Assembly: GCF_000761485.1 (NCBI RefSeq)
Contig: NZ_JPMX01000118.1
Span: forward strand, 147,136 to 186,001
Length of the DNA: 38,866 nt
Direction: 5' to 3'
From: Modestobacter caceresii
GTDB lineage: Bacteria > Actinomycetota > Actinomycetes > Mycobacteriales > Geodermatophilaceae
Positions 1-10,182 of the stretch are shown here, one piece after another (the first letter of the stretch is position 1; each line of letters begins with the position of its first letter). The notes under the pieces are model-generated. The model had not been told where the DNA came from. It searched no databases and was given only the letters and a program-made list of their open reading frames with translations. A program made the translations under genes and the position numbers.

Positions 1-2334
1 CTGGACCTGCATCAGGAACTCGATGTTGTTGCGCGTCTTGCGCATCCGGTCGAGCAGCAGCTCCAGGGCCTGCTGGGGCTCCAGGGCCGACAGCACCCGG
101 CGCAGCTTGATGATGATCGCCAGCTCGTCGGGCGAGAGGAGGATCTCCTCCTTGCGGGTGCCCGAGGCGTTCACGTCGACCGCCGGGAAGACCCGCTTGT
201 CGGCCAGCCGCCGGTCCAGCTTGATCTCGGCGTTCCCGGTGCCCTTGAACTCCTCGAAGATGACCGTGTCCATCGTGGAGCCGGTCTCGACCAGCGCCGA
301 GGCGATGATCGTCAGCGAGCCGCCGTTCTCGATGTTGCGGGCCGCACCGAGGAAGCGCTTGGGCGGGTAGAGCGCCGTGGAGTCGACGCCACCGGAGAGG
401 ATGCGCCCGCTGGCGGGGGCCGCCAGGTTGTAGGCGCGACCCAGCCGGGTGATCGAGTCCAGCAGGACGACGACGTCGTGGCCCATCTCGACCAGGCGCT
501 TGGCCCGCTCGATCGACAGCTCGGCGACCGTGGTGTGGTCGGCCGGCGGCCGGTCGAAGGTCGAGGCGATGACCTCGCCCTTCACCGAGCGCTGCATGTC
601 GGTGACCTCTTCGGGCCGCTCGTCGACCAGCACCACCATGAGGTGGACCTCGGGGTTGTTGGTCGTGATCGCGTTGGCGATCGACTGCAGCACCATCGTC
701 TTGCCGGCCTTCGGCGGGCTGACGATCAGCGCCCGCTGACCCTTGCCGATCGGCATGACGAGGTCGATGAGCCGGGTCGTCATCAGGTGCGACTCGGTCT
801 CCAGCCGCAGGCGGTCCTGCGGGTAGAGCGGGGTCAGCTTGGTGAACTCGGGGCGGTTGCGCGCCTGCTCCGGGTCCAGGCCGTTGACCGAGTCCAGCCG
901 CACCAGCGCGTTGTACTTGTCCTTCTTCTCGCCCTCACGGGGCTGACGGACGGCGCCGGTGATGGCGTCGCCGCGGCGCAGGCCGTAGCGACGGACCTGG
1001 GACAGCGAGACGTAGACGTCGTTCGGGCCGGTCAGGTACCCCGACGTGCGGACGAACGCGTAGCTGTCCAGCACGTCCAAGATGCCCGCCACCGGGAGGA
1101 GGACGTCGTCCTCGCTGACGGTGGGCTCGCCCTGGTCGAAGCGCTCGCGCCCACCGGCGCTGCCGCCGCGCCGGTTGCGGTCGCGGTACCGACGACCACG
1201 GCGACCGCGGCCGCCCTCGAAGTCGTCGTCGTCCTCGTCGTTCCGGGTGTCGTTGCGGCCGTCGTTGCGGTTGGCGCCCGCGTCGCCGCGGTTGCCGGGG
1301 CCGTCGTTCCGGTTGCCGGGGCCGTCGCTGCGGTTGCCGGGACCGTCGCTGCGGTTGGCGTCCCGGTTGTTGCGACCGGGACGACCGGACTCGCCGTCGT
1401 TGCGGTTGCGTCCGCCGCGCTGCTCCCCGTCACGGTCGGCACCCTCGCGGCTGCCCCGCTCGTCCCGGCCGGCGGAGTCCCGGTTGCGGTCCTCGCGGCT
1501 GCTCCGCTCCTCGCGGGTGCCGGAGTCGCGGTTGCGGTCCTCGCGCTCGCCGGAGTCGCGGCTCCCCCGCTCCTCGCGGGCGGCGGCGTCGCGGGTGGCG
1601 GAGTCGCGGTTGCCGGAGTCCCGGTTGCCCCGCTCCTCGCGCTCGCCGGCTTCCCGGGGCGCGCGCTCGGCGCGGTCCCGGTTGCGGCTGCGCTGCGGCC
1701 GGTCACCGTCGGGGCGGGTGTCGGACTGGGCCGGCTCGGCCGCCTCGACCGTGGCCGGCTCCGCGGTGTCGTCTGCGGCGACCGGGGCCGCGGGAGCGGT
1801 GACCGGGGAGTCGACGGTGGGCGCCCCGGCCGGACGGCTGGCCCCGCGGCGGCGACGCCCCGCGGGGGCCGTGTCGGCGGGAGCGGCGTCGGCGGGAGGG
1901 GCGTCGGCGGGAGCGGCGTCGGTGCTGGGGACGGTCGTCGGACCGCCGTTCGCACCGCCGCTGACCGGGGCCTCCAGGGGCGCGGCCGGAGCGGTGCTGG
2001 TCTCGTCGGCGCGGGGAGCGGTGCTCGTCTCGTCGGCGCGGGGAGCGGGCACGCTCGGGGCGCTGGCCGACGCAGCGGCGGAGGAGGCGGGTTCGGCGGC
2101 GGAGCCGGCGCCCACCTGCCGCTCGGAGATCGCGGCGACGAGGTCGCTCTTGCGCATCTTGCCGGTGCCGGGGATGCCCAGTTCGCCGGCCAGGCGCTGC
2201 AGTTCGGGCAGCAGCATGCCGGACAGTCCGCTGCCACGGCGGCGCGAACGGGGAGCCGTCCCACTGCCGGCAGCTGCCTCGTCGGACGGGGCGGCGTCGC
2301 GCTCGCCGTCGATGAGGTCGGTGCTCTCGCTCAC
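1..2334 (-). CDS. rho: Transcription termination factor Rho (3' end outside the window)
   Basis: Hexameric RNA-dependent ATPase/translocase that ends transcription. The frame is open from the GTG at 2334 to the window edge, giving 778 residues; homologues end only a few residues later. A Rho_N segment (MLLPELQRLAGELGIPG) starts near residue 40. Residues about 80-400 form a low-complexity insertion rich in Arg, Asn, Asp, Gly and Ser. The RNA-binding cold-shock-like domain starts near 405 (GILDVLDSYAFVRTSGYL), Walker A PPKAGKT lies near 540, and a Walker B-like VVVLLDSITRLGRAYN follows. An AAGGA sequence about 8 nt upstream supports the GTG start. The gene follows thrB on the same strand but has its own promoter. 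Long insertions are known in actinobacterial Rho proteins; this one is large. Confidence 0.96.
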   Translation of the reverse strand, partial: MSESTDLIDGERDAAPSDEAAAGSGTAPRSRRRGSGLSGMLLPELQRLAGELGIPGTGKMRKSDLVAAISERQVGAGSAAEPASSAAASASAPSVPAPRADETSTAPRADETSTAPAAPLEAPVSGGANGGPTTVPSTDAAPADAPPADAAPADTAPAGRRRRGASRPAGAPTVDSPVTAPAAPVAADDTAEPATVEAAEPAQSDTRPDGDRPQRSRNRDRAERAPREAGEREERGNRDSGNRDSATRDAAAREERGSRDSGEREDRNRDSGTREERSSREDRNRDSAGRDERGSREGADRDGEQRGGRNRNDGESGRPGRNNRDANRSDGPGNRSDGPGNRNDGPGNRGDAGANRNDGRNDTRNDEDDDDFEGGRGRRGRRYRDRNRRGGSAGGRERFDQGEPTVSEDDVLLPVAGILDVLDSYAFVRTSGYLTGPNDVYVSLSQVRRYGLRRGDAITGAVRQPREGEKKDKYNALVRLDSVNGLDPEQARNRPEFTKLTPLYPQDRLRLETESHLMTTRLIDLVMPIGKGQRALIVSPPKAGKTMVLQSIANAITTNNPEVHLMVVLVDERPEEVTDMQRSVKGEVIASTFDRPPADHTTVAELSIERAKRLVEMGHDVVVLLDSITRLGRAYNLAAPASGRILSGGVDSTALYPPKRFLGAARNIENGGSLTIIASALVETGSTMDTVIFEEFKGTGNAEIKLDRRLADKRVFPAVDVNASGTRKEEILLSPDELAIIIKLRRVLSALEPQQALELLLDRMRKTRNNIEFLMQVQ
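1291..1353. repeat. 21-bp tandem repeat inside rho, three copies
   Basis: Three near-identical 21-bp units start at 1291, 1312 and 1333. On the minus strand they encode repeated Gly-Pro-Gly-Asn-Arg-(Ser/Asn)-Asp units in the disordered insertion of Rho. Similar but degenerate Asn-Arg-Asp units continue on both sides. Confidence 0.85.
1991..2044. repeat. 27-bp tandem repeat inside rho, two copies
   Basis: Two 27-bp units (1991-2017 and 2018-2044) differ at one base. On the minus strand each encodes the nine residues APRADETST. They lie in the N-terminal linker between the Rho_N segment and the Arg/Asn/Asp-rich insertion, and look like recent slippage expansion in a tract under loose length constraint. 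Confidence 0.85.
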
Positions 2335-2357
2335 GTACAGGTCCTTCCCTGCGGTGA

Positions 2358-2377
2358 CCTGCGCCTACCAGCGCAGG
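2358..2377 (-). promoter_or_regulatory. Hairpin in the rho leader
   Basis: A perfect 7-bp stem (CCTGCGC / GCGCAGG) closes a 6-nt loop, and ends 24 nt upstream of the rho GTG, just before the AAGGA ribosome binding site. The heptamer GGTCACC occurs on both sides of it on the transcript strand. It could affect rho translation, since rho is autoregulated in other bacteria, but no function can be read from the sequence alone. Confidence 0.45.
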
Positions 2378-2530
2378 AGGTGACCCGGCCCCGGAACGCG
2401 AGAGCCAAGTGCTGGACTCGTCGGATCGATCGGGATGACGCGGGTCTGTGGAGTGCGAGGGGTTCAGCGGCGACGGGTCGACCGTCTGCAACGCCCCGCG
2501 TGAGGCTCGCCCGGAGGCGGCTACGTCGTC

Positions 2531-2560
2531 AGCCTAGACACAGACCGACACACCTTTCAA
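2531..2560 (-). promoter_or_regulatory. Predicted rho promoter
   Basis: On the minus strand a TTGAAA -35 box (2560-2555) is separated by 18 bp from a TAGGCT -10 box (2536-2531). Both lie in the gap after the thrB stop codon. The start point would be near 2525, giving rho a leader of about 190 nt. Confidence 0.65.
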
Positions 2561-2569
2561 CACAGTCCG

Positions 2570-3550
2570 TCACGGGTGTGTTCCAGGCGCCCCGGACGAT
2601 ACCGCATCGTGATCACCGGACAGCGGGGTGACGACCGCGCCGGTGGGGTCGACGGGCAGCGGCCGGCACTCCCAGCCCGCCGGCGTCGCCTCCCGCAGGG
2701 CCCTGACCTGCACGGCAGCATCCAGCGCACCGGCGTCCTCGTCGGGACCGAGCACCGCCAGCGCCAGCACGCACGGACCGGCGCCGGAGACGACGGCGGC
2801 GTGCCCGTCGGCCCGCAGCCGGGCCAGCAGGGCGGCGCTCTCGGGCATGGCCGGCGCCCGCTGCGCCTGGTGCAGCCGGTCCTCGGTGCCCTCGAGGAGC
2901 AGGGCCGGGTCGCGGGTGAGCGCGTGCACCAGGAGTGCGGAGCGACCGGCGGCGTGTGCGGCGTCGGCGTGCGGCACCGTCTCGGGCAGCAGCCCCCGGG
3001 CCAGGTGCGTGGCCAGCGTGGTGGCCGGGACGAACAGCACCGGGGCGATCCGCGGGTCGACGGCCAGCCGCGCGGCGCGTGCGCCGGAGGGCGTCGTCCA
3101 GGACAGCGTCGCCCCACCGAGCAGGCACGGGGCGACGTTGTCCGGGTGGCCCTCCAGCTCCGAGCACAGCCGCAGCACGGCCTCGGCGTCGACCTCGGCG
3201 ACGTCGGGGCACAGCGCCCACGCCGCCAGGACCCCCGCGGTCACCGCCGCGGCGGAGGAGCCCATCCCCCGGCCCTGCGGGATGGTGTTGCGCGCGGACA
3301 ACCGCAGGCCGGCCGGCGTCCACCCCAGCTCGGCCGTGGCCGCCCGGAACGCGCGCACCACCAGGTGCGACTCGTCGGTCGGCAGCTCACCGGCGCCGGC
3401 ACCCGCCACCTCCACGGTCAGCCCACCGTCGGTGACGGCGATGTCGAGGGAGTCCCAGCAGGACAGCGCCAACCCGGCACAGTCGTAGGCCGGACCGAGG
3501 TTCGCACTCGTCGCCGGGACGCGGATCCGGGCCGCGGCGGGCTGCTCCAC
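2570..3550 (-). CDS. thrB: Homoserine kinase
   Basis: Phosphorylates L-homoserine with ATP, the penultimate step of threonine synthesis in the cytoplasm. 326 residues, usual size for bacterial ThrB. It is a GHMP kinase: the N-terminal VPATSANLGPAYDCAGLAL is the family's first motif, and the Gly/Ser-rich phosphate loop IPQGRGMGSSAAAV follows near residue 90. The glycine-rich third motif appears as AAVVSGAGPCVLAL. The GTG start directly follows the thrC stop codon with no gap, so the two are probably translationally coupled. It is the last gene of the argS-lysA-hom-thrC-thrB run. Confidence 0.96.
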   Translation of the reverse strand: MEQPAAARIRVPATSANLGPAYDCAGLALSCWDSLDIAVTDGGLTVEVAGAGAGELPTDESHLVVRAFRAATAELGWTPAGLRLSARNTIPQGRGMGSSAAAVTAGVLAAWALCPDVAEVDAEAVLRLCSELEGHPDNVAPCLLGGATLSWTTPSGARAARLAVDPRIAPVLFVPATTLATHLARGLLPETVPHADAAHAAGRSALLVHALTRDPALLLEGTEDRLHQAQRAPAMPESAALLARLRADGHAAVVSGAGPCVLALAVLGPDEDAGALDAAVQVRALREATPAGWECRPLPVDPTGAVVTPLSGDHDAVSSGAPGTHP

Positions 3551-4648
3551 TCAGAGCCCCAGCTGCGCCGCGGCGGCGGCCGCGTCGACCGGGATGGTGA
3601 CCGGTGCCGGCGCACCGGAGATCGCCCACTCCGGGTCCTTGAGGCCGTTGCCGGTGACCGTGCAGACCACCCGCTGCCCCGGCTCGAGGCCACCGGCCTC
3701 GGCCACCTGCAGCAGACCGGCCACCGACGCGGCCGAGGCCGGCTCGACGAAGACCGCCTCGCTGCGGGCCAGCAGCCGGTAGGCGGCGAGGATCGCCCGG
3801 TCGGTGACCGCGTCGATCCGGCCACCGGAGGCGTCCCGGGCGTCCAGTGCCTTCGTCCAGGACGCCGGGTTGCCGATCCGGATGGCGGTGGCGATGGTCT
3901 CCGGCCGGTCGACCACCCGGCCGGTGACGATGGGCGCGGCGCCGGCGGCCTGGAAGCCCCACATCTTCGGGGTGCGGGTGGCCGGGCCGTCAGCGGCGTA
4001 CTCGCGGTAGCCCTGCCAGTAGGCGGTAATGTTGCCGGCGTTGCCGACCGGCAGGCAGTGCACGTCCGGGGCGTCGCCCAGCACGTCGACGATCTCGAAC
4101 GACGCCGTCTTCTGGCCCTCGATGCGGTACTGGTTGACGCTGTTGACCAGGCTGACCGGGTAGTCGATCGCCAGCTTGCTGGCCAGGGCCAGGCAGTCGT
4201 CGAAGTTGCCCTCGACCTGCAGCAGCTTCGCCCCGTGCACCAGCGCCTGGGCGAGCTTGCCGGTCGCGATCTTCCCCTGCGGCACGAGCACCGCACAGAC
4301 CAGCCCTGCGCGCGCGGCGTAGGCCGCGGCACTCGCGCTGGTGTTGCCGGTGGATGCACAGATCACCGCCTGCGCGCCTTCCTCCACGGCCTTGGAGATG
4401 GCCATGGTCATGCCGCGGTCCTTGAACGACCCGGTGGGGTTGGCGCCCTCGACCTTCAGCCAGACCTCGCAGCCGGTGCGGCGGGACAACTCCGGTGCCG
4501 GCAGCAGCGGGGTGGCGCCCTCCTGCAGCGTGACCACCGGGGTCGCGGGGCCCACCGGCAGCCGGTGCCGGTAGGCCTCGATCAGCCCCGGCCAGTACGG
4601 CGAGACGGGAGCGCGCAGCCCCGTCGGGAGTCCAGCGCTCATGACCAC
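3551..4648 (-). CDS. thrC: Threonine synthase
   Basis: PLP enzyme converting O-phospho-L-homoserine to threonine. 365 residues, the short class typical of Actinobacteria. The PLP lysine is K76 in [11 protein letters not shown]; the phosphate-binding and substrate motifs [18 protein letters not shown] and [12 protein letters not shown] are present. GTG at 4648 is taken as the start because GGAGG lies 12 nt upstream; an in-frame ATG two codons later (4642) is the alternative. It starts 31 bp after hom and abuts thrB, consistent with one transcript for homoserine-to-threonine conversion. Confidence 0.96.
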   Translation of the reverse strand: MVMSAGLPTGLRAPVSPYWPGLIEAYRHRLPVGPATPVVTLQEGATPLLPAPELSRRTGCEVWLKVEGANPTGSFKDRGMTMAISKAVEEGAQAVICASTGNTSASAAAYAARAGLVCAVLVPQGKIATGKLAQALVHGAKLLQVEGNFDDCLALASKLAIDYPVSLVNSVNQYRIEGQKTASFEIVDVLGDAPDVHCLPVGNAGNITAYWQGYREYAADGPATRTPKMWGFQAAGAAPIVTGRVVDRPETIATAIRIGNPASWTKALDARDASGGRIDAVTDRAILAAYRLLARSEAVFVEPASAASVAGLLQVAEAGGLEPGQRVVCTVTGNGLKDPEWAISGAPAPVTIPVDAAAAAAQLGL

Positions 4649-4679
4649 ATCACCCGTTCGCCTCCGCGGAACACTCCGC

Positions 4680-5975
4680 TCACAGCCCCTCCACCCGCAG
4701 CACGCTGGTCACGCCCCGCACGGCCGACATCTCCCGCAGCCGGGCCACGGTCGTGGCCAGGGCCGCGTCCGGAGCCCGGTGGGTCACGATCACCAGCGTG
4801 GCGGCGTCGCCGTGCCCGTCCTGGCGGACGGTGGCGATGCTGACGCCCTGCGCGGCGAACTCGTGCGCGACGGTCGCCAGCACCCCGGGCTTGTCGGCGA
4901 CGTCGAGGCTGACGTGGTACCGGGTGGGGGTGTCGGCCATCGGCCGCACGGTCAGGCCGGCGTACCCCGTCGTCCCCGGTCCGGCGACGCCGGCCACCCG
5001 GTTGCGGGCCACCGCGACCAGGTCGCCGAGCACCGCGCTCGCGGTCGGCTGCCCGCCGGCGCCCTGGCCGTAGAACATCAGCTCACCGGCCGCCTCCGCC
5101 TCGACGAAGACGGCGTTGAACGCGCCACCCACCGCCGCCAGCGGGTGGGTGGTCGGGATCATCGCCGGGTGCACCCGGACGGCGACGGAGTCGTCGGCGC
5201 CGTCACTGCCCGCGACCCGCTCGCAGATCGCCAGCAGCTTCACCGTGCAGCCGATCTCGGCGGCCCGGGCGACGTCGGCCGCGGAGACCGCGGAGATGCC
5301 CTCCCGGTACACGTCGGCGGCGGTGACCGGGGAGTGGAACGCCAGCGAGGCCAGGATCGCGGCCTTGGCGGCGGCGTCGAACCCGTCGACGTCCGCAGTC
5401 GGGTCGGCCTCGGCGAACCCGGCCTCGGTCGCTTCGGCCAGCGCCTCGCCGAAGCCGGCCCCGGTCTCCACCATCCGGGACAGGATGTAGTTCGTCGTCC
5501 CGTTGACGATGCCGACCACCCGCCGGAGCTGGTCACCGGCCAGCGACTCGCGCAGCGGGCGCAGCAGCGGGATCGCCCCGGCCACCGCGGCCTCGTAGTA
5601 GAGGTCGACGCCGGCCTCGGCGGCGGCGGCGTGCAGCGCGACGCCGTCCTCGGCCAGCAGTGCCTTGTTGGCGCTGACCACCGACTTCCCGGCGCCGATG
5701 GCGGCCAGCAGCAGCGTGCGGGCGGGCTCGATGCCGCCGATCACCTCGACCACCAGGTCGACGTCGGGCCGGGTGACCAGCTCCTCGGCGTCGGTGGTCA
5801 GCAGCTCGGCGGGCACCTCGGGGTGCCGGTCGGGACGGCGGACGGCGACCCCGGCGACCTCCACCCGCCGCCCGATCCGGGCGGTCAGGTCATCGGCCTG
5901 CTCGGACAGCAGCCGCAGGACGGCGCCGCCCACGGTGCCGCAGCCCAGCAGGGCCACCTTCAGGGAATCGCTCAC
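4680..5975 (-). CDS. hom: Homoserine dehydrogenase
   Basis: NAD(P)H-dependent reduction of aspartate semialdehyde to homoserine, the branch point to threonine and methionine. 431 residues. The Rossmann fingerprint GCGTVGGAV is at 11-19; the catalytic domain carries [12 protein letters not shown] and the family motif [22 protein letters not shown]-terminal ACT domain (about 350-431, beginning [21 protein letters not shown]) is the expected site of threonine feedback. The GTG start overlaps the lysA stop by 4 bp (GTGA), with AGGAG 7-8 nt upstream. Confidence 0.97.
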   Translation of the reverse strand: MSDSLKVALLGCGTVGGAVLRLLSEQADDLTARIGRRVEVAGVAVRRPDRHPEVPAELLTTDAEELVTRPDVDLVVEVIGGIEPARTLLLAAIGAGKSVVSANKALLAEDGVALHAAAAEAGVDLYYEAAVAGAIPLLRPLRESLAGDQLRRVVGIVNGTTNYILSRMVETGAGFGEALAEATEAGFAEADPTADVDGFDAAAKAAILASLAFHSPVTAADVYREGISAVSAADVARAAEIGCTVKLLAICERVAGSDGADDSVAVRVHPAMIPTTHPLAAVGGAFNAVFVEAEAAGELMFYGQGAGGQPTASAVLGDLVAVARNRVAGVAGPGTTGYAGLTVRPMADTPTRYHVSLDVADKPGVLATVAHEFAAQGVSIATVRQDGHGDAATLVIVTHRAPDAALATTVARLREMSAVRGVTSVLRVEGL

Positions 5976-7465
5976 GACTGGGCTCCTGCGGCGTGCTCGG
6001 GCGCCGGCTGGTCGATCGCCGGGCTGGGGGCGGGCACGTCGGCGAGGACGGCATCGAGGGCGAACACGTCGGACAGTGTCTGACGCCGCACGATCTCGGT
6101 CGCCACCCCGTCCCGCACGGCGACCACCGGCGGCTTCAACAGGTAGTTGTAGTTGCTCGCCATCGACCAGCAGTAGGCGCCGGTGGCGGCGACCGCGAGC
6201 AGGTCACCGGGCTGGACGTCCGAGGGCAGCCACAGGTCGCGGACCAGCACGTCGCCGCTCTCGCAGTGCTTGCCGACCACCCGGCAGAGCGCCGGCGGGG
6301 CGTCGGAGCTGCGGTTGGCCAGCACGCAGGTGTAGCTGGCGTCGTAGAGGGCGGTGCGGATGTTGTCGCTCATCCCGCCGTCGACGGACACGTAGTTGCG
6401 CACCAGCGGGGTGCCCGGCGCGCCACTGGCCCCGAGCCGCACGGGCTTGATCGTGCCGATCTCGTACAGCGTGACGGTGCCCGGTCCGGCGATCGCGCGG
6501 CCCGGCTCGACGGCCAGCCGGGGCACCGGCAGACCCAGGGCGGCACACTCGGCGGCGATGACCGACCGCAGCTTCACCGCGACGTCCTCGGGGGTGACCG
6601 GGTCGTCCTCGGCGAGGTAGGCGATGCCGAACCCGCCGCCGAGGTTGAGCTCGCCGAGCACCTCACCGGTGGCCTGGTGGACCTGGCCGAGCAGGCCGAC
6701 GACCCGGTGCGCGGCGGCCTCGAAGCCGGCCGTGTCGAAGATCTGCGAGCCGATGTGGCTGTGCAGCCCGGCCAGGTGCAGGCCCGGCTCCCGGATCACC
6801 CGGACCGCCGCGGTGAGCGCGTCGCCGGTGGCCAGCGAGAAACCGAACTTCTGGTCCTCGTGGGCGGTGGCGATGAACTCGTGGGTGTGCGCCTCGATGC
6901 CCACCGTCGACCGGATGAGCACCGACACCGGCGCGCCGCCGGCGGCCACCCGGGCCTCCCCGAGCGGCACCAGCCGGTCGATCTCGTCGAAGGAGTCGAG
7001 CACCACGTGGCCGATCCCGGCGTCGACCGCGAGCTGCAGCTCGACCAGCGACTTGTTGTTGCCGTGCAGCGCGATCCGCTCGGCCGGGAAGCCGGCGGCC
7101 AGCGCGACCGCGAGCTCGTTGCCGCTGCAGGCGTCCAGGTGCAGGCCGTCGTCGGCGATCCAGCGGGCCACCTGGCCGCAGAGGAACGCCTTGGAGGCGT
7201 AGTGCACGTCGGCGTCGGTGAAGGCGTCGGCGAAGTCGGCGGCGCGGCCGCGGAAGTCGCCCTCGTCCAGCACGAACAGCGGCGTGCCGTGCGCGCGGGC
7301 CAGGTCGGTCACCCGGCGGCCACCCAGCTCCAGCTCGCCGTCGACCCGCCGGGCCGACCGCGGCCAGACCTGCGGGTCCAGCACGCCGAGGTCCGCCGGT
7401 GCCGGGCCGGCCGCCGGGGGCGGGGCGATGTTGCCGTGCAGCGGACCGGCCGGGTGCGCCCTCAC
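5972..7465 (-). CDS. lysA: Diaminopimelate decarboxylase
   Basis: Decarboxylates meso-diaminopimelate to L-lysine, the last lysine step. 497 residues from the GTG at 7465; the frame is open further upstream, but this GTG overlaps the argS stop by 4 bp and fits the family N-terminus. It is a fold-III alanine-racemase-like PLP enzyme: the PLP lysine is K92 (VHYASKAFL), and [10 protein letters not shown] and [12 protein letters not shown] bind PLP and phosphate. The C-terminal [10 protein letters not shown] carries the active-site Cys, and [11 protein letters not shown] is typical. It is coupled between argS and hom, as in mycobacteria. Confidence 0.96.
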   Translation of the reverse strand: MRAHPAGPLHGNIAPPPAAGPAPADLGVLDPQVWPRSARRVDGELELGGRRVTDLARAHGTPLFVLDEGDFRGRAADFADAFTDADVHYASKAFLCGQVARWIADDGLHLDACSGNELAVALAAGFPAERIALHGNNKSLVELQLAVDAGIGHVVLDSFDEIDRLVPLGEARVAAGGAPVSVLIRSTVGIEAHTHEFIATAHEDQKFGFSLATGDALTAAVRVIREPGLHLAGLHSHIGSQIFDTAGFEAAAHRVVGLLGQVHQATGEVLGELNLGGGFGIAYLAEDDPVTPEDVAVKLRSVIAAECAALGLPVPRLAVEPGRAIAGPGTVTLYEIGTIKPVRLGASGAPGTPLVRNYVSVDGGMSDNIRTALYDASYTCVLANRSSDAPPALCRVVGKHCESGDVLVRDLWLPSDVQPGDLLAVAATGAYCWSMASNYNYLLKPPVVAVRDGVATEIVRRQTLSDVFALDAVLADVPAPSPAIDQPAPEHAAGAQS

Positions 7466-9123
7466 ATCCGCTCCGGGGCGGAGACGCCGAGGACGGCCAG
7501 GCCGTTGCGCAGCACCGTCGCGGTCGCCGCGCAGAGCCACAACCGGGCCGTGGTCACCGGGGTGGCCTCCTCGTCACCGCGCGGCAGCACCCGGCAGGAG
7601 TCGTAGAACCGGTGGTAGGTGCCGGCCAGCTCCTCCAGGTAGCGGGCCACCCGGTGCGGGGCCCGCAGCTCCGCGGCCGAGGCGATCACCCGGGGGAACT
7701 CCCCCAGCGCCCGCAGCAGGTCGCCCTCCCGCTGGTGCGCCAGCGCCGCGGTGTCCACGTCGCCGGCCTCACCCAGCGGCAGGCCGAGGTCGGCGGCGCC
7801 GCGCAACAGCGAGGAGATCCGGGCGTGGGCGTACTGGACGTAGAAGACCGGGTTGTCGTTGGTCTGCCGGCTCCACAGGTCCAGGTCCAGGTCGATCTGC
7901 TGGTCGACCGAGGCCCGGGCGAGGGCGTACCGGGCTGCGTCGGCCCCGACGGCGGCCACCAGGTCCTCCAGCAGCACCACCGTGCCGGCCCGCTTGCTCA
8001 TCCGCAGCGGCTCCCCGTCGCGGACGAGGTTCACCAGCTGGCCGATCAGGATCTCCAGGTTGACGTCCGGGTCGTCGCCGAGTGCGGCGACCAGCGCCTT
8101 GTACCGGCCGATGTAGCCGTGGTGGTCGGCGCCGAGCATGATCACGACCTTGTCGAAGCCGCGCTCGCGCTTGTCCAGGTAGTAGGCGCAGTCGGCGGCG
8201 AAGTAGGTCGTCTCGCCGTCGCTCTTGACCAGCACCCGGTCCTTGTCGTCCCCGAAGGTCGTCGTCCGGAGCCAGACGGCGCCGTCGGCCTCGAAGACGT
8301 GCCCCTGCTCCCGCAGCCGGGCCACCGCCTTCTCCAGCGCACCGGTCTCGTGCAGCGTGCGCTCGCTGAAGTACACGTCGAAGACGACGCCGAAGTCCGC
8401 CAGCGTCCGCTTGATCTCGGCGAACATCAGGTCGACGCCGAGCACCCGGAACCGCTCCTGCTGCTCGGCCTCGGGCAGCTCGAGCACGCCGGGCTCGGCC
8501 GCCACCACCTGGGCGGCGATCTCACCGATGTAGTCGCCGGCGTAGCCGTCCTCCGGCACCGGCCGCCCGTGTGCCGCCGCCAGCAGGCTGAGCGCGAACC
8601 GGTCGATCTGCGCGCCGGCGTCGTTGAAGTAGTACTCCCGGGTCACCTGCGCGCCGCTGGCCGTCAGCAACCGGCCGAGGGCGTCGCCGACGGCGGCCCA
8701 CCGGGTGCCGCCGATGTGCACCGGGCCGGTCGGGTTGGCCGAGACGAACTCCAGGTTGAGCCGCTGCCCGGCCAGCACCTCGGTGCGCCCGTAGGCCTCG
8801 CCCGCGGCGACCACCCGGACGGCGATCTGCCCCAGCGCGTCCTTGGCCAGGGTGACGTTGAGGAAGCCGGGCCCGGCGACGTCGACCGCCGAGACGCCCT
8901 CGACACCGCGCAGTTCGGCAGCCAGCACCTCGGCGACCTCACGCGGCGGGCGCCCGGCGGCCTTGGCCAGCCGGAGCGCCACGTTGGTGGCGTAGTCACC
9001 GTGCTCGGGGTTCTTCGGCCGTTCGATCACCACCTCGTCGGGGACGGCGACGGAGAGCACGCCGCGCTCCACGGCCGCCGCGACTGCGGACCGGACGACG
9101 TCGCTGAGCTGCTCGGGTGTCAC
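7462..9123 (-). CDS. argS: Arginyl-tRNA synthetase
   Basis: Class I aminoacyl-tRNA synthetase charging tRNA-Arg. 553 residues from the GTG at 9123, normal length. The N-terminal tRNA-recognition domain contains [15 protein letters not shown]. The HIGH signature appears as [13 protein letters not shown] near residue 135; the KMSKS-equivalent is LRMSKRAGT near 373. The C-terminal anticodon-binding DALR domain ends near [11 protein letters not shown]. The frame stays open upstream, but the GTG at 9123 sits 6 nt after a TACGAT -10 box, suggesting a leaderless mRNA. First gene of the argS-lysA-hom-thrC-thrB operon. Confidence 0.96.
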   Translation of the reverse strand: MTPEQLSDVVRSAVAAAVERGVLSVAVPDEVVIERPKNPEHGDYATNVALRLAKAAGRPPREVAEVLAAELRGVEGVSAVDVAGPGFLNVTLAKDALGQIAVRVVAAGEAYGRTEVLAGQRLNLEFVSANPTGPVHIGGTRWAAVGDALGRLLTASGAQVTREYYFNDAGAQIDRFALSLLAAAHGRPVPEDGYAGDYIGEIAAQVVAAEPGVLELPEAEQQERFRVLGVDLMFAEIKRTLADFGVVFDVYFSERTLHETGALEKAVARLREQGHVFEADGAVWLRTTTFGDDKDRVLVKSDGETTYFAADCAYYLDKRERGFDKVVIMLGADHHGYIGRYKALVAALGDDPDVNLEILIGQLVNLVRDGEPLRMSKRAGTVVLLEDLVAAVGADAARYALARASVDQQIDLDLDLWSRQTNDNPVFYVQYAHARISSLLRGAADLGLPLGEAGDVDTAALAHQREGDLLRALGEFPRVIASAAELRAPHRVARYLEELAGTYHRFYDSCRVLPRGDEEATPVTTARLWLCAATATVLRNGLAVLGVSAPERM

Positions 9124-9129
9124 CGTTCG

Positions 9130-9135
9130 ATCGTA
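9130..9135 (-). promoter_or_regulatory. -10 box of argS (leaderless)
   Basis: TACGAT on the minus strand ends 6 nt before the argS GTG, so transcription should begin at or next to the start codon. No Shine-Dalgarno sequence precedes the GTG. No convincing -35 box is seen. Confidence 0.6.
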
Positions 9136-9233
9136 CGGAGCCGGGCATCCCCGTTCCGACCTGCCCGCCGGGCTGTGGGCCGCGACACCTCCGCCGGGCC
9201 ACCGACGGCCAGGGGCCACACAGGTCCGCGACC

Positions 9234-9239
9234 TAGACT
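9234..9239 (+). promoter_or_regulatory. -10 box for the DUF3105 gene
   Basis: TAGACT lies in the 212-bp gap between the divergent argS and DUF3105 genes, about 96 bp upstream of the DUF3105 start. The -35 region is not convincing. Confidence 0.4.
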
Positions 9240-9335
9240 CGCACGCGCCGGACGGGAGCAGCCCGGGCCGGACGAGGGCATGCGCTGGCTCGCGAGACAG
9301 CGCGGCCCACGACGCACAGCGAGCGAGGAGCGGCA

Positions 9336-10133
9336 GTGGCCAAGGACCCCAAGCCCGAGAACGGCCGCGCGACCGGCGGCGCTTCCCGTGGGGGGTCACG
9401 GGTGCCCGGCAAGGGCTCCGGCGGCCGGGGGCGCACGCGCCCGCCGACCACCGTGGTCACCCAGCAGAAGCCGTGGGGCCTGATCGCCGCCGCCGTCGCG
9501 GTGGTCGTCTTCGCCGCGGCGATCATCAGCTACGCCGTCGTCCAGGTGAACGAGTCGAACGCGAACCGGGTCACCGAGGCCAGCCAGATCAGCGGCCTGG
9601 AGACCTTCGAGTACGCCGCCGGCCAGGAGCACGTCACCACGCCGGTGAGCTACACCGAGACCCCGCCGGTCGGTGGGCCGCACGACGGTGAGTGGGCCGA
9701 CTGCACCGGCACCGTCTACGACGTGGACATCCGGCACGAGAACGCCGTCCACTCCATGGAGCACGGCGCCACCTGGATCACCTACGACCCCGAGCTCATC
9801 GCCGACGGCGACCTCGCCACGCTCGAGGAGCTGGTCGAGGGCACGTCGGGGCTCATGCTCTCGCCCTACGCCGGCCTGGGCACGCCGATCAGCCTGCAGT
9901 CGTGGAACCACCAGCTCGCCGTCGACTCCGCCGACGACGTCCGGGTGCAGCAGTACGCCGACTTCATGACCTACAACGCCGACTTCTACCCCGAGGTCGG
10001 GGCCAGCTGCGAGAACCCGCTCTTCATCACCGACCCGCTGGTGGAGGACGGCAACAGCCGGGGCGCCGACGCCATGGTCACCGACGCGCCGACGACGTCG
10101 ACCCCGGCGGCGGAGACCACCTCGGCCCCCTGA
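9336..10133 (+). CDS. DUF3105 membrane-anchored protein
   Basis: 265 residues. A Gly/Arg/Lys-rich cytoplasmic tail (1-45) precedes one membrane helix (about 48-70, [20 protein letters not shown]). The extracytoplasmic domain is DUF3105, with the typical [33 protein letters not shown] and [12 protein letters not shown] stretches; conserved His residues hint at metal binding, but this is not proven for the family. The tail after 245 is a Thr/Ser/Ala/Pro linker. The GTG start has GAGGAG about 7 nt upstream. The next gene, DUF305, starts 49 bp on, and the two probably form one operon. Confidence 0.88.
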   Translation: MAKDPKPENGRATGGASRGGSRVPGKGSGGRGRTRPPTTVVTQQKPWGLIAAAVAVVVFAAAIISYAVVQVNESNANRVTEASQISGLETFEYAAGQEHVTTPVSYTETPPVGGPHDGEWADCTGTVYDVDIRHENAVHSMEHGATWITYDPELIADGDLATLEELVEGTSGLMLSPYAGLGTPISLQSWNHQLAVDSADDVRVQQYADFMTYNADFYPEVGASCENPLFITDPLVEDGNSRGADAMVTDAPTTSTPAAETTSAP

Positions 10134-10182
10134 CCCACCTCCCGCCCGTCACGCCACCCGCCGCACCACCGGAGAGGACCCG

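Noticed and set aside
1703-2491. Minus-strand open frame starting in the rho leader and overlapping rho out of frame
   Set aside because: Its product is Arg/Pro-rich low complexity with no ribosome binding site; it is a frame shadow of the repetitive rho 5' region.
3551-9335. Threonine, lysine or T-box type leader control of the argS-lysA-hom-thrC-thrB operon
   Set aside because: argS appears leaderless, and the gaps between genes are 0-31 bp, leaving no room for an attenuator or riboswitch.
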